A DNA stretch of 37,928 bases from positions 1 to 37,928 of the forward strand of contig NZ_ASRY01000156.1 in assembly GCF_000520815.1 (NCBI RefSeq), in the 5' to 3' direction. The stretch comes from Paenibacillus maysiensis (GTDB lineage Bacteria > Bacillota > Bacilli > Paenibacillales > Paenibacillaceae). Both the position numbers and the translations under genes were made by a program. Positions within the stretch are counted from its first letter, which is position 1; each line of letters begins with the position of its first letter. A model generated the notes under the pieces. That model did no database searches. It was not told the origin of the DNA and saw nothing but the letters and a program-made list of their open reading frames with translations. Of this stretch, positions 17,911-26,034 are shown one piece after another.

Positions 17911-18738
17911 TCAACCTCTGCCGGAGATATCGGTATGCCATAGTCGGTACTGTGAACTGATGTGCCATAGCCTGACCAGACTGGTAACAAAATGATACGT
18001 TTGCTGGAGAATGAGTGCCAGCATGCCAGTCCAAATCATCGCCATCGTGCCGAATAGACCAAGGACGAGCAGTACACCTGCACCGAGCAGAAGCGAAATA
18101 CTGATAGCCGGGAGGATTTGGCGAAAGAAGGCAAGCAGCGACGATAGTATGGCGTGACCACCTACGGTGCCTAGCTGCATGTACAGGATGCACTGGCGGA
18201 TGAACCAGCCATAAGCAATCCAACCGATGGCATAGGGCACAACATGCAGGAGATAGGTGGGAGATTGCAGTGTACCTGCTACGATAGGGTAGAGCTTTGG
18301 CACCACCCAGAAAGCAGGGAGCAGCAGGAGTCCAAGCTCGATGACGTAATAGATCAGCGATGACAAGCCATGACGTTTCATTCCACGGAAAAAAGACAGA
18401 CTTTGCGGCTCGGTCGCATGGGTATGCAGACTTTGGTATATTCCCGCCCGAATGAAGGGGGTAATCAGTGTACGCAGCACCGTTGCCCCCAGTAGTATCC
18501 ACAGATACATATGAACCTCTCGGTTGTCCGTCAGGGCAATCTGGCTCTCCATCCAAAACAACGTCTGTCCCAGTTCATTTTGACCCTGATCGGGGTAGCG
18601 CAGCAGCAGGGGAGTAACGGCGGATTGTACCAGTCGATAGAGAAAAACGCCCCATAGCAGTCGATACAGAAACAGAATGATGACAATATAAAATTGTATG
18701 CGCACAAGCGCCCAGCCTTCTTTTATAACAGTACGCAT
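17911..18738 (-). CDS. Polytopic membrane protein of unknown function
   Basis: 275 residues with about six hydrophobic segments (near 12-35, 78-95, 128-148, 165-182, 205-230 and a final one around 232-250). No ATPase, transporter or enzyme motif is visible, and the family is not recognised. It starts 11 nt after the stop of the M1 peptidase gene, with GAGGTG as ribosome site, so the two form an operon. An immunity, secretion-partner or export role for the peptidase is conceivable but not shown. No clear terminator follows in 17820-17910. Confidence 0.82.
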   Translation of the reverse strand: MRTVIKEGWALVRIQFYIVIILFLYRLLWGVFLYRLVQSAVTPLLLRYPDQGQNELGQTLFWMESQIALTDNREVHMYLWILLGATVLRTLITPFIRAGIYQSLHTHATEPQSLSFFRGMKRHGLSSLIYYVIELGLLLLPAFWVVPKLYPIVAGTLQSPTYLLHVVPYAIGWIAYGWFIRQCILYMQLGTVGGHAILSSLLAFFRQILPAISISLLLGAGVLLVLGLFGTMAMIWTGMLALILQQTYHFVTSLVRLWHISSQYRLWHTDISGRG

Positions 18739-18749
18739 CTATAGACACC

Positions 18750-20762
18750 TCACCATGACAGACTTCCAAGCAGTGTCTCCAGCAGCTTGGTTACACTTAT
18801 ACTCCAACGGGTCCGGGTTTTTTCGTTCAGTTCGGCCTTCAGGCTGTTGTTGATATGCTTGTTCTCCAGCGCAATCGTGTACAGCGGATCAACAATCACA
18901 TGGGAGACCGGAGATGCACTTTTTAGTCGATAGGTTGTGCTTTTGCCCGTGCCGTCCCATGCCTTGAACATCGTTGTGCCGTCCTTGAAGGTAAATTGAA
19001 CAGGGACCTTGGGATAATCCGCCCCTTTTTTGCTGAGTGTAATGGTTGCTTCGTATCCGTTGGCCAGCTTGCGGTTCGTAATGCGATCCACTGAAAAATC
19101 CGCCATCTGGCCGTCGTATACATATTGTTCAAAATAGTGGCTCCACGAACGTCCGGTGACTCTTTCGACGATACGCTGAAAATCCTGTGAGGATGGATGC
19201 TTGAATCGGTAGGTCTGGACGTAGGTACGCATAATTCGGTCCATTTTTTTCGCGCCGACCTGGCGTTCAATGCCACGCAGCACCAGCTTGCCCCGAGAAT
19301 AGGCATTTTGTGCATATTTAGCAGCCGAGCCGTACTTCCAGGACTCACGGTTTAACGGCTGCGGGGATGATACCTGTCCAGACTGTAACGGCAAGTTGGG
19401 GATGAGCCCATATTCCTGCTCCATGAGTCGTTCCTCTGCATAAGAGGTAAAGCCTTCATCCAGCCATGGTTCCTCGAACTCGTTGTTTGCCACCATTCCA
19501 TAGAAATATTGATGCCCAATCTCATGAACCACCGTCCGCTCCAGACTATAGCCGGGATTCAGATGATCCGCCGCTGCGGCCGTAATGAGTGTGGGATACT
19601 CCATGCCGCTCGCGCCGCTGCCTGCTTTGGGTGGTACAACGATGGACAGGGTCGAATATGGATAAGGCCCGTACCACTTGCTGTAATAGGAAAGGGCGGC
19701 CTTGGCTGCGCTCATATAGCGTCCCTTGAGCTCCTTGTGCGATGGGTCGAGATACAGCTTGATTTTGACACCCGGCACCTCGGCAGAAGAAAAGGGCTCT
19801 TCTGCGGCTACAAAATTCGGTGAAGCGGCCCATGCAAAGTCGTGCACGTCATCGGCATAGAATTGATATATTTTTTGTCCATTTTGCCGGACTGCTCCAC
19901 GGGTGGGAAATCCGGTTGCAGCCACGATGTGTGTTTCAGGCACTCGAATCCGCACACTGTAAATTCCGAAATCTGCGTAAAACTCGGAGTTTCCATGATA
20001 CTGATGCAGATTCCAGCCTTCCTCGGCGCGTCCGCGCTGTCCTGCGGTTTCGTAGACGCTTAGTTTGGGAAACCACTGACCTGCCATGACAAAATCATCT
20101 GTTGCGCCCATACGTGCGAAGATGGCGGGTAGCTTTACCTCAAACTTCATATATAATGTAATGCTTTCACCGCCTCGGACCGGCTTGGGGAGACGTACCT
20201 TCATGAGCGAGCGGTCGTTCACGTTACCGTCATCCGGCTGCACGTATTGAGTCCGGTGCATGAGGGATAAACCGTCTTCCGTTTTAAGTTCAGTTAGTGT
20301 CATGGAGCCAAAGCCGCTCTTGGGCATGGTGTCGCCGCGCAGCTTGCCCCCGGATTCCTTCATGAAGGTGGTTTCCATGGAAGAGAAGGCATTGGGGTAC
20401 AGATGCAGGTACAGCTCGTTCACGGTTTTGGTGCCCGGATGCTTCCATGTAAGCGTCTCGGTGCCCCGCAAAACCTGTCCTTCTTCCAGAGACACGTCAA
20501 TGTGGTATTCCACCACACGCTTGCTAAGAATCTCCGAAGCGGGCTGTGAAGGACTTTTGGGAACGTCAGGCAGGATGTTTGCCCCCAGGGGCTTGCCCAT
20601 ATTAGGCGCAAGCGCAGACTTCGACTGGGAATCGTACATCGGTTTGCCCGAGGATTGCGAATTCCACTCGGATTGAGGCTGCCAGGCAAACCATAACGTC
20701 CCTGCGAGGAGACCAAGGGCTAGTGTAGACAATAAAACGATTTTGGTGCGTGCTGGGGTCAT
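18750..20762 (-). CDS. Membrane-anchored M1 family metallopeptidase
   Basis: A gluzincin aminopeptidase facing outward. About 670 residues. An N-terminal hydrophobic anchor (KIVLLSTLALGLLAGTLWFAW) is followed by a beta-rich N-domain. The catalytic domain carries HEIGHQ, then exactly 18 residues later the third zinc ligand Glu in WLDEGFTSYAEE. The exopeptidase motif region GMEYP (GSGASGMEYPTLI) precedes it, close to the GAMEN motif of the family but altered to GMEYP. ATG 20762 follows GGAGG (20777-20773); an earlier ATG at 20786 would include the ribosome site. First gene of an operon with the membrane protein. Confidence 0.92.
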   Translation of the reverse strand: MTPARTKIVLLSTLALGLLAGTLWFAWQPQSEWNSQSSGKPMYDSQSKSALAPNMGKPLGANILPDVPKSPSQPASEILSKRVVEYHIDVSLEEGQVLRGTETLTWKHPGTKTVNELYLHLYPNAFSSMETTFMKESGGKLRGDTMPKSGFGSMTLTELKTEDGLSLMHRTQYVQPDDGNVNDRSLMKVRLPKPVRGGESITLYMKFEVKLPAIFARMGATDDFVMAGQWFPKLSVYETAGQRGRAEEGWNLHQYHGNSEFYADFGIYSVRIRVPETHIVAATGFPTRGAVRQNGQKIYQFYADDVHDFAWAASPNFVAAEEPFSSAEVPGVKIKLYLDPSHKELKGRYMSAAKAALSYYSKWYGPYPYSTLSIVVPPKAGSGASGMEYPTLITAAAADHLNPGYSLERTVVHEIGHQYFYGMVANNEFEEPWLDEGFTSYAEERLMEQEYGLIPNLPLQSGQVSSPQPLNRESWKYGSAAKYAQNAYSRGKLVLRGIERQVGAKKMDRIMRTYVQTYRFKHPSSQDFQRIVERVTGRSWSHYFEQYVYDGQMADFSVDRITNRKLANGYEATITLSKKGADYPKVPVQFTFKDGTTMFKAWDGTGKSTTYRLKSASPVSHVIVDPLYTIALENKHINNSLKAELNEKTRTRWSISVTKLLETLLGSLSW

Positions 20763-20779
20763 ACAATGGATACCTCCCG

Positions 20780-20808
20780 TTGACAAGCATCTACAGCATG
20801 TATATGTT
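20780..20808 (+). promoter_or_regulatory. Probable promoter of ywhD
   Basis: TTGACA (20780-20785), 17 nt, TATGTT (20803-20808). A second candidate (TTGCTT 20808-20813 with TAAAAT about 16 nt on) lies just downstream. Confidence 0.45.
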
Positions 20809-20886
20809 TGCTTTCGGGAGATTATTAGTTAAAATATTTATAGTGTAGAATGAGTGTGAAGACGGAAAATGGAGGCTTAGTGACGC

Positions 20887-21393
20887 ATGAGTGAAAATCA
20901 GCAGGACGGCAAAAAACAGATTGCACTGAACATTGTCAGTGGCAAGAGTAAACATAAGGGCTTCGGCGCAGGCTCAATCGACCTGAACAGCATGTCCCCG
21001 GTCATTATTGACCGCGGCGAGGCAAAAATTGATATCGGTGCCATGCATGCCAAAAGTAAAGTAGAACGCGGGATTAAGTTTTCTACCAATAAAGAGGATG
21101 TCCCGAACGGACGCCAGGTATGGCTGGTATGGGTAGCCGTGGATCGTACGCCCGAAGGACGTGTGTACGGTGGAGCAACAGCCTGCGAGATGCTGATTGA
21201 CGACGAAGCCAAACGCGGCTGGAAAATCCTCGCCGATCACGTCAACCGCATGGACTACGCGCTCAAGCGCCGTTTTATGCTGGATGATCTCGGCGGCGAG
21301 GATAAAGCAGCGCTCAAGCGCCTGCTGATCTCGCATAATGAGGAATGGTGGGACGCTTCGCCTGAGGAATTGAAGCAGGCGCTGGAAGGGTAA
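20887..21393 (+). CDS. ywhD: YwhD family protein
   Basis: 168 residues, recognised by its similarity to B. subtilis YwhD as I recall it: SPVIIDRGEAKIDIGAMHAKSKVERGIKFS, KEDVPNGRQVWLVWV, ATACEMLIDDEAKRGWKIL and ADHVNRMDYALKRR. The function is unknown; it is a soluble single-domain protein without a known catalytic motif. ATG 20887 follows GGAGG (20871-20875). In B. subtilis the next genes are pbpG and speE. Here those lie 6 kb further on, behind accessory genes. Confidence 0.92.
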   Translation: MSENQQDGKKQIALNIVSGKSKHKGFGAGSIDLNSMSPVIIDRGEAKIDIGAMHAKSKVERGIKFSTNKEDVPNGRQVWLVWVAVDRTPEGRVYGGATACEMLIDDEAKRGWKILADHVNRMDYALKRRFMLDDLGGEDKAALKRLLISHNEEWWDASPEELKQALEG

Positions 21394-21396
21394 TAA

Positions 21397-21570
21397 CTTT
21401 GGTTAGAGGCAGTTTCTCCATATTGGGGGGAACTGCCTGCACAACGCACCTTTATTCCTTTGGATATTATCTATTGTGATCATACCCCTCCTGCCTATGA
21501 GTGGGCACACTATGCATTGAAGCAAAGACAAGGTGAAGATTTTATTAAACGGTTAAAAGACGGCTTCTGA
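21397..21570 (+). pseudogene. Possible C-terminal gene fragment (57 codons)
   Basis: A reading frame open from 21397 to the TGA at 21570 has no start codon or ribosome site at its head but a protein-like composition: LEAVSPYWGELPAQRTF, then PLDIIYCDHTPPAYEWAHY, then ALKQRQGEDFIKRLKDGF. It is rich in aromatic residues and ends naturally. I do not know the family. It begins three bases after ywhD and marks the left edge of the accessory stretch, so it may be the tail of a deleted gene. Confidence 0.35.
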
Positions 21571-21592
21571 ATGGATCAGGAGTCGTCTTTTT
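21557..21592 (+). terminator. Terminator after ywhD and the fragment
   Basis: AAGACGGCTTCTGA pairs with TCAGGAGTCGTCTT (two wobbles) followed by T5. The stem contains the stop codon of the fragment at 21397-21570. Confidence 0.75.
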
Positions 21593-21609
21593 GTGCCTAG
21601 CAGCAGCTT

Positions 21610-22356
21610 CTATTTACATATTTCAGATATGCGTTGATTACAATTATCTTCGTAAAGCCCTCCATGAAAACAAATCACTTTTTTAATATCGTATGTTAAC
21701 AAATTTCTAAGAGATTCTTTCGCCATATTGAAATCACAGCAGTATTGCGGGTCTGGAGCCAGTAGCTCGCCGCTTACTAGGCGCAGAGCATCTCCTGCAA
21801 TCAGGATTTGGCTTGGCTTATGGTAAAAACTTAGGTGTCCCGGTGTATGACCAGCAGTATCTATAGCCACGATCCCTCCACAGAAGGGCAATTCCTCTCC
21901 AGCAACGATGATGGAATCGACTACAGCTCTTGGGGGATTTTCAAGCGTACGCTGAAATGCATTTTTCCACTCTAACGGAACAGATTCAGGCATAGAGTTT
22001 ACAGCTTGAGCTATCGCCTCGGGCGTCAGTTTTATAAGTTGCTTCTCACCCTGTATGTAGGGCTTTTCAATAGAGCTGGCAAGCACTTGAATTGCGGATG
22101 AGCAAGCTTGTATCACATCTGGTAAGCTGCCGATATGATCAAGATCTTGATGTGTAATTAATATCGAGGTAAGTTTATCGATTGTAAATCCGATTTTTAA
22201 AATAGCCTCTTGTAAAAGCGGTAGTTGCCCGGGGTAAGCCGTGTCTACTAGAATGACGTTATCTGTGTCCCAAATCAAAGTGGGGTAAATGCTCTCCGTC
22301 TTTCCCATAATAGTAGAAGAAAGCTGAAGCATGTGTATTCCCTTGTCCAAATGCAT
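21610..22356 (-). CDS. MBL-fold metallohydrolase
   Basis: 248 residues of metallo-beta-lactamase fold. The metal motif reads THQDLDHIG, with Gln at the second His position as in a common Bacillus subgroup, followed by the later ligands in DTAGHTPGHLSFY, AGDAL and CFHGG. This set fits glyoxalase II-, lactonase- or similar hydrolases; the substrate cannot be told. ATG 22356 follows TGGAGGG; a start at 22404 would add 16 residues upstream of the ribosome site. It has its own good promoter at 22428-22456. Confidence 0.9.
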   Translation of the reverse strand: MHLDKGIHMLQLSSTIMGKTESIYPTLIWDTDNVILVDTAYPGQLPLLQEAILKIGFTIDKLTSILITHQDLDHIGSLPDVIQACSSAIQVLASSIEKPYIQGEKQLIKLTPEAIAQAVNSMPESVPLEWKNAFQRTLENPPRAVVDSIIVAGEELPFCGGIVAIDTAGHTPGHLSFYHKPSQILIAGDALRLVSGELLAPDPQYCCDFNMAKESLRNLLTYDIKKVICFHGGLYEDNCNQRISEICK

Positions 22357-22427
22357 CGAATCCCTCCAGAAAGAGTTGATGTAATCCAAGGGAGATCGTA
22401 TCACGAAAACAAAATATGTAAACCTAT

Positions 22428-22456
22428 ATTATAACACAAAAATAATTATTTGTAAA
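22428..22456 (-). promoter_or_regulatory. Sigma-A promoter of the MBL hydrolase
   Basis: On the minus strand TTTACA (22456-22451), 17 nt and a perfect TATAAT (22433-22428). The leader is about 65 nt. Between 22457 and 22632 I see only AT-rich sequence. Confidence 0.75.
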
Positions 22457-22632
22457 TATGCAATATTTTAAATTTGTGTGACAATATCAGTAATATAAAC
22501 CTTTTAGCTAACCAGCCAAGATTTGATTTAAGCAAACACCATCTTTTAATGCCAGTCGGGTGATTTGTTGGAGCATATAAAAGTAACGAAATCATAATTG
22601 CCGAACTGTGTGGTTATTTGATTGATAGCGCC

Positions 22633-22662
22633 TTGACATCATAGAAAGGCATTCACTATAAT
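22633..22662 (+). promoter_or_regulatory. Sigma-A promoter of the PTS EIIA gene
   Basis: Both consensus hexamers are perfect: TTGACA (22633-22638) and TATAAT (22657-22662), 18-nt spacer. It is the strongest promoter in the accessory stretch. The predicted leader is about 120 nt. Confidence 0.85.
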
Positions 22663-22706
22663 TCAGGTAGAAATCTGTCCAATTAGGTTTTGATTTTCTC
22701 TTTTGT

Positions 22707-22718
22707 GGAACCGGTTCC
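22707..22718. promoter_or_regulatory. Palindromic operator, LacI/CcpA-like
   Basis: GGAACCGGTTCC is a perfect 12-bp palindrome with the central CG of LacI-family sites; TGGAACCGGTTCCT is close to a cre element. It lies about 40 bp downstream of the predicted start of transcription, where a bound repressor would act as a roadblock. Confidence 0.55.
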
Positions 22719-22788
22719 TATGAAGAGGGAAGTTAAGTCTTATTCACTGTTTATGAATGTAATCTGTAAATAAGGTGGCGTTAGTAGA

Positions 22789-23295
22789 ATGTTTAAATGG
22801 TTGAAAAAGAAAGCAACTCCACGTGTTGAAGAATTCGACATCGTAGCGCCAATTAAAGGACAAATTGTTTCCCTTGCAGAGGTTCCAGATCCTGCGTTTT
22901 CTACGAAGGCCATGGGGGACGGTATCGCTATTCATCCGTCTGAAGGAAAGGTTACGGCTCCTTTTACGGGCAAAGTGGTTCATGTGATGGAGAAAAGTAA
23001 GCACGCCCTGATACTTGAGCATGAATGCGGTGTACAAGTTTTGATACATGTCGGGATTAATACGGTCTCTCTCAAAGGACAGGGCTTTAACCCCTATGTC
23101 CAAACAGGAGACAACGTTAAAGCAGGGCAATTATTGATGGAATTTGATATGGATGCTATCCAACAGGCCGAATTGTCTCTAATTACTCCGGTCATCGTTC
23201 CAGACGGGCAAGAGATGATCAGCCATGTGGAAATATTGCAAGATTCGTCTGTTTCTCCAGATGCATCTGTGTTAAGAGTCCATTTGAAAGGCTAG
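22789..23295 (+). CDS. PTS glucose-type EIIA component (stand-alone)
   Basis: Phosphocarrier of a glucose-family phosphotransferase system; takes phosphate from HPr and passes it to an EIIB. 168 residues, a single EIIA-Glc domain. The segment DPAFSTKAMGDGIAIHP is typical, and HALILEHECGVQVLIHVGINTVSLKG contains the two active-site His residues. No EIIB or EIIC is nearby, so it must serve a permease encoded elsewhere, or a regulatory role. ATG 22789 follows AAGGTGG. The strong promoter and the CcpA/LacI-like operator in its leader suggest sugar control. Confidence 0.93.
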   Translation: MFKWLKKKATPRVEEFDIVAPIKGQIVSLAEVPDPAFSTKAMGDGIAIHPSEGKVTAPFTGKVVHVMEKSKHALILEHECGVQVLIHVGINTVSLKGQGFNPYVQTGDNVKAGQLLMEFDMDAIQQAELSLITPVIVPDGQEMISHVEILQDSSVSPDASVLRVHLKG

Positions 23296-23368
23296 TCAAC
23301 ATTTAAGTACCTGTTATGCAGGATTATCGGATGAATTCAAGGGTCTAACAGTAGAATGTTTGGGATAG

Positions 23369-23402
23369 GGCTAACCGGGGTTTTTGGTTGGTCTTTTCTT
23401 TT
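23369..23402 (+). terminator. Terminator of the EIIA gene
   Basis: GGCTAACC (23369-23376) with GGTTGGTC (23386-23393, two G-U pairs), then a T-rich tail. Confidence 0.65.
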
Positions 23403-23513
23403 ATATGAGAAGATTAATGTTATAGCAATCTAGCTTAAGCGTGGGTGCTTAAAATTGACCTCTTATGGCTGGCGGATTATATTGTCCATAGGGCGAAAGG
23501 AGGTAGATACTAT

Positions 23514-24059
23514 ATGAAAAAGATATACTTCGTCAGGCATGCCAAAGCAACCGGACAAGAGCCTGATGCCCGACTGACCGAAGAAGGTGTCAGACAGGCT
23601 GAGCAGTTGTCGTCTTTTATGGGAAATGCAGGTGTAGAATATATCGTATCTAGCCCGTGGGAACGAGCTTTGAGAACCATTCAGCCCTTGGCTGAACAGA
23701 AAAAGTTGCAGGTATATACGGACCTACGTCTTCAGGAGCGGGTGCTCAGCCGTGAACATTTGGATCATTGGATGGACGTTCTGAAACAGACCTATCTGGA
23801 CGAAGACTTGAAGCTGGAGGGAGGCGAATCATCCCGTGAAGCAGCAGATCGAGGAATACAGCTTGTTCAGGAGCTTATAGAACGGACGGAAAAAACAATA
23901 ATCATTGTAACTCATGGGGCTTTGCTGTCCCTTCTCATTCGACATTACGATCCGCAGTTTGGGTTTGAGGACTGGAAAAAACTTTCCAATCCCGACGTGT
24001 ATTTGCTAGAACTAAAAGAAGCAGAAGCCAAGATTCGCAGAGTGTGGACTACGTGTTGA
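23514..24059 (+). CDS. Histidine phosphatase superfamily protein
   Basis: A phosphoglycerate mutase-like phosphatase of 181 residues. The catalytic RHG motif is FVRHAKATG, with Arg and His at the start of the fold; SSPWERALRTIQP supplies the second Arg, and VTHGALLSLLIRHY the second His. The Glu-rich region LEGGESSREAADRG is typical. Substrates of such proteins range from sugar phosphates to alpha-ribazole phosphate, and this cannot be told here. ATG 23514 follows AAAGGAGG (23496-23503). The upstream in-frame ATG at 23445 lacks a ribosome site. Confidence 0.9.
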   Translation: MKKIYFVRHAKATGQEPDARLTEEGVRQAEQLSSFMGNAGVEYIVSSPWERALRTIQPLAEQKKLQVYTDLRLQERVLSREHLDHWMDVLKQTYLDEDLKLEGGESSREAADRGIQLVQELIERTEKTIIIVTHGALLSLLIRHYDPQFGFEDWKKLSNPDVYLLELKEAEAKIRRVWTTC

Positions 24060-24113
24060 AATTAATGAAGCACGTTCACCATAAATGCAGATTAGAATCG
24101 AAAGGGGAGGCGC

Positions 24114-24470
24114 ATGTTGAATGCAAACCGTTTTTTAGAATTAGAAAAGGCGTTGTTTCAAGCTTGGTCTTTGGAGTCTAGCTCTAAATGGACAGCAAAT
24201 AATCCTGCGGCGGGACAATGTGGTGTCACAGCACTCGTCGTTCAGGACAGGTTTGGTGGCGGTATTTTGAAGACATGGCTGGATAGTGGCTGGCACTATT
24301 ACAACCGCATTGGTGAGGACATTATGGATTTTACGAGGTCGCAATTTTCAATCCTTCCACAGTATCAGAATGTACATTCCAACCGGGAGGAGGCTTTTTC
24401 GGACACCAATGCAGAGCAGTATGCAGCCTTAAGTCGGAGACTAGGGGAATTTCTAAACGAAAAAGAATGA
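24114..24470 (+). CDS. YunG-like protein
   Basis: 118 residues. The stretch SSKWTANNPAAGQCGVTALV, then QDRFGGGILKT, GWHYYNRIG and DFTRSQF matches B. subtilis YunG as I remember it. The conserved Cys in GQCGV and the His/Asp residues look like a papain-like or NTF2-like active site, but no activity is established. ATG 24114 follows AGGGGAGG (24103-24110). It lies 54 nt after the phosphatase gene and may share its transcript. Confidence 0.82.
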   Translation: MLNANRFLELEKALFQAWSLESSSKWTANNPAAGQCGVTALVVQDRFGGGILKTWLDSGWHYYNRIGEDIMDFTRSQFSILPQYQNVHSNREEAFSDTNAEQYAALSRRLGEFLNEKE

Positions 24471-24551
24471 GCGGATTTTGGTGCACCTTCTGTAGCCTGA
24501 TTTATATTTAAGATGATGCATATGAGTACATAATTAAGGCAACAAATCCGG

Positions 24552-24704
24552 ATGGACAAAGCTGGATATGATTTGCTGAATCTTATTGAAGCGACAAAGC
24601 CCGCGGATTTCGAAGATGTGGGTTATTATGAGGATACTGGATCTACTATTCGTTATGGATGTAAGGATCAAGTCTGTTTTTATCATGAAAGCACTACAGA
24701 GTAA
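24552..24704 (+). CDS. Possible small protein or fragment (50 aa)
   Basis: An open frame from ATG 24552 encodes MDKAGYDLLNLIEATKP, then DFEDVGYYEDTGSTIRYG, then CKDQVCFYHESTTE. The sequence looks protein-like with a CKDQVC pair, but the ribosome site is poor (AAGG, 12 nt) and the frame opens only a few codons upstream. It may be the end of a larger deleted gene. No family is recognised. Confidence 0.4.
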   Translation: MDKAGYDLLNLIEATKPADFEDVGYYEDTGSTIRYGCKDQVCFYHESTTE

Positions 24705-24734
24705 TATGCACCGGACAAGTGAAATTACGGAGTG

Positions 24735-24892
24735 AACAGTAAAATTCTTGAAGAGAAAAGCTGTATTTACTTTATAAAATGATCTAAACTGACCGTTACC
24801 TTTGTGTGGGGGGGCGGTCTACTTCTTTTTCATGTAGGTAAGCAATGCCAGAATGAACATGCCAAACATGATCATCAAGGAAATCGCGTCTT
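24735..24892. repeat. Direct repeat, copy 1 (toxin-antitoxin module)
   Basis: Matches copy 2 at 26035-26274. The shared blocks are the region with AAGCTGTATTTAC (promoter side of the RNA) and about 85 bp from GTTACCTTTGTGTGG through the toxin 3' half. Copy 1 lacks about 90 bp, the body of the presumed antitoxin RNA. The repeats lie in the same orientation and flank the pentapeptide gene. Confidence 0.85.
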
Positions 24893-24902
24893 TGACCTCC
24901 AT
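24819..24902 (-). CDS. Holin-like type I toxin (27 aa), copy 1
   Basis: The peptide is MEVKDAISLMIMFGMFILAL followed by LTYMKKK: an acidic head, one membrane helix and a Lys tail, the pattern of the small holin-like toxins of Firmicutes type I systems. ATG 24902 follows GGGAGGTGAT at the right distance. That ribosome site is part of the hairpin CTCCC-CGAA-GGGAG, so translation should be blocked until refolding. GGGCGGTC at the mRNA 5' side (24940-24933) can pair with GACCGCCC just after the stop (24819-24812). Toxic membrane insertion is the known effect of the family; it is not tested here. Confidence 0.8.
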   Translation of the reverse strand: MEVKDAISLMIMFGMFILALLTYMKKK

Positions 24903-25010
24903 GGGCATCACCTCCCTTCGGGGAGACTAGCCGACCGCCCTTTCAGCCGTATGTTGTACTAGAAAAGCAGACCATAAATAGGACGCTTTTAAGGTATTAA
25001 TTACTTATAT

Positions 25011-25865
25011 TTAATTTAACCAATGATTTGGAATGCTTAGAGAAGGGGGTAATTTCGTTTTACAATTGCCTTTAGCCGAATTTAATTGCGCTTGTGTGAG
25101 AAAAATACTTCCTTCGAGATTAGCTCCACTTAAATCAGCGTCTCTAAAATCTGCACCGATAAGGTCGGTCATTCTCATATCAGCTTCTCGGAGGTCAGCA
25201 GCTATAAGTAAAACTCCTCTCAAATTGGCACCTCTAAGATTAGCACCTCTTAAATTTGCACCGATAAGGTCTTTTTGCTTAATTTTTTTACTATATTTAC
25301 TGTGTTCTATGTTTTTCTTAACTTTTTCGCGTACTAATTCACTTGTTTGTAAAAGCAAATCATTAACTAGCGCCCTATGGGTCGGTACATGAAGATCTAT
25401 AAGGGATTTTGGATCTTGATCCGTAAGTTGCTCGGTTTTCGCCATAGCTTTTTGTAAGTCTGTATAGATGGATTGAGCTTCTTCTAAGCTAAGGGCTTCA
25501 TTTAAGTAATAAAGCATTTCGTAAAGCTGTTGCATGATGGGAAATATATTGAACATTTCCTCAGCTATTGCCGGGTTGTCTCGCCAACTTTTTCCGTTGT
25601 ACGTAACTTGAGAAATCTTTTGACCTGCTCCAAAGCAATCATATACAGTACAGCCTCGCAAGCCGCTATTTATTAGATTCTTATGAATACCACAGCGATA
25701 ATCCGCGTTCAGGTTTTGACAAGGAGCCCCTCCATCCTTGTTGAAAGCAAAATCAGCAGACTTTGCATAAGGTAAAGCTACACAGCATAAACCAAAACAT
25801 TTTTCACAATCTGCACTAAAATTTTTTTGAATATTGTCGTCGTTATTGCTTAATTCATTAGACAA
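25011..25865 (-). CDS. Cysteine-cluster and pentapeptide-repeat protein
   Basis: About 284 residues. The N-terminal domain has a Cys cluster (CEKCFGLCC, then APC, YRCGIH, GCTVYDC) that resembles the YkgJ-type zinc/iron binding CxxxCxxCC family. A helical middle (about 95-200) leads to about 14 pentapeptide repeats A(D/N)Lxx (residues about 200-265: GANLRGANLRGANLRG, AADLREADM, GADFRDADLSGANLEG), which fold as a right-handed beta helix. The role is unknown; some pentapeptide proteins mimic DNA and protect gyrase. I start it at TTG 25865 after AAAGGATG; ATG 25889 is also in frame. Its AT-rich codons differ from the flanking genes. Confidence 0.82.
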   Translation of the reverse strand: MSNELSNNDDNIQKNFSADCEKCFGLCCVALPYAKSADFAFNKDGGAPCQNLNADYRCGIHKNLINSGLRGCTVYDCFGAGQKISQVTYNGKSWRDNPAIAEEMFNIFPIMQQLYEMLYYLNEALSLEEAQSIYTDLQKAMAKTEQLTDQDPKSLIDLHVPTHRALVNDLLLQTSELVREKVKKNIEHSKYSKKIKQKDLIGANLRGANLRGANLRGVLLIAADLREADMRMTDLIGADFRDADLSGANLEGSIFLTQAQLNSAKGNCKTKLPPSLSIPNHWLN

Positions 25866-26034
25866 TTTTACACATCCTTTTACTAACACATATCAAATTT
25901 AATATTATCATCAAAAAAAGATGAAATATTGTTTTAATTATACCCGTTCGTATTTAGGAAGAAAAAGCTTATTGTAAACAGACAGAAATTGAACAGTATG
26001 TTTTTTATTCAATATAAACAAGTAAAATAGCGAC

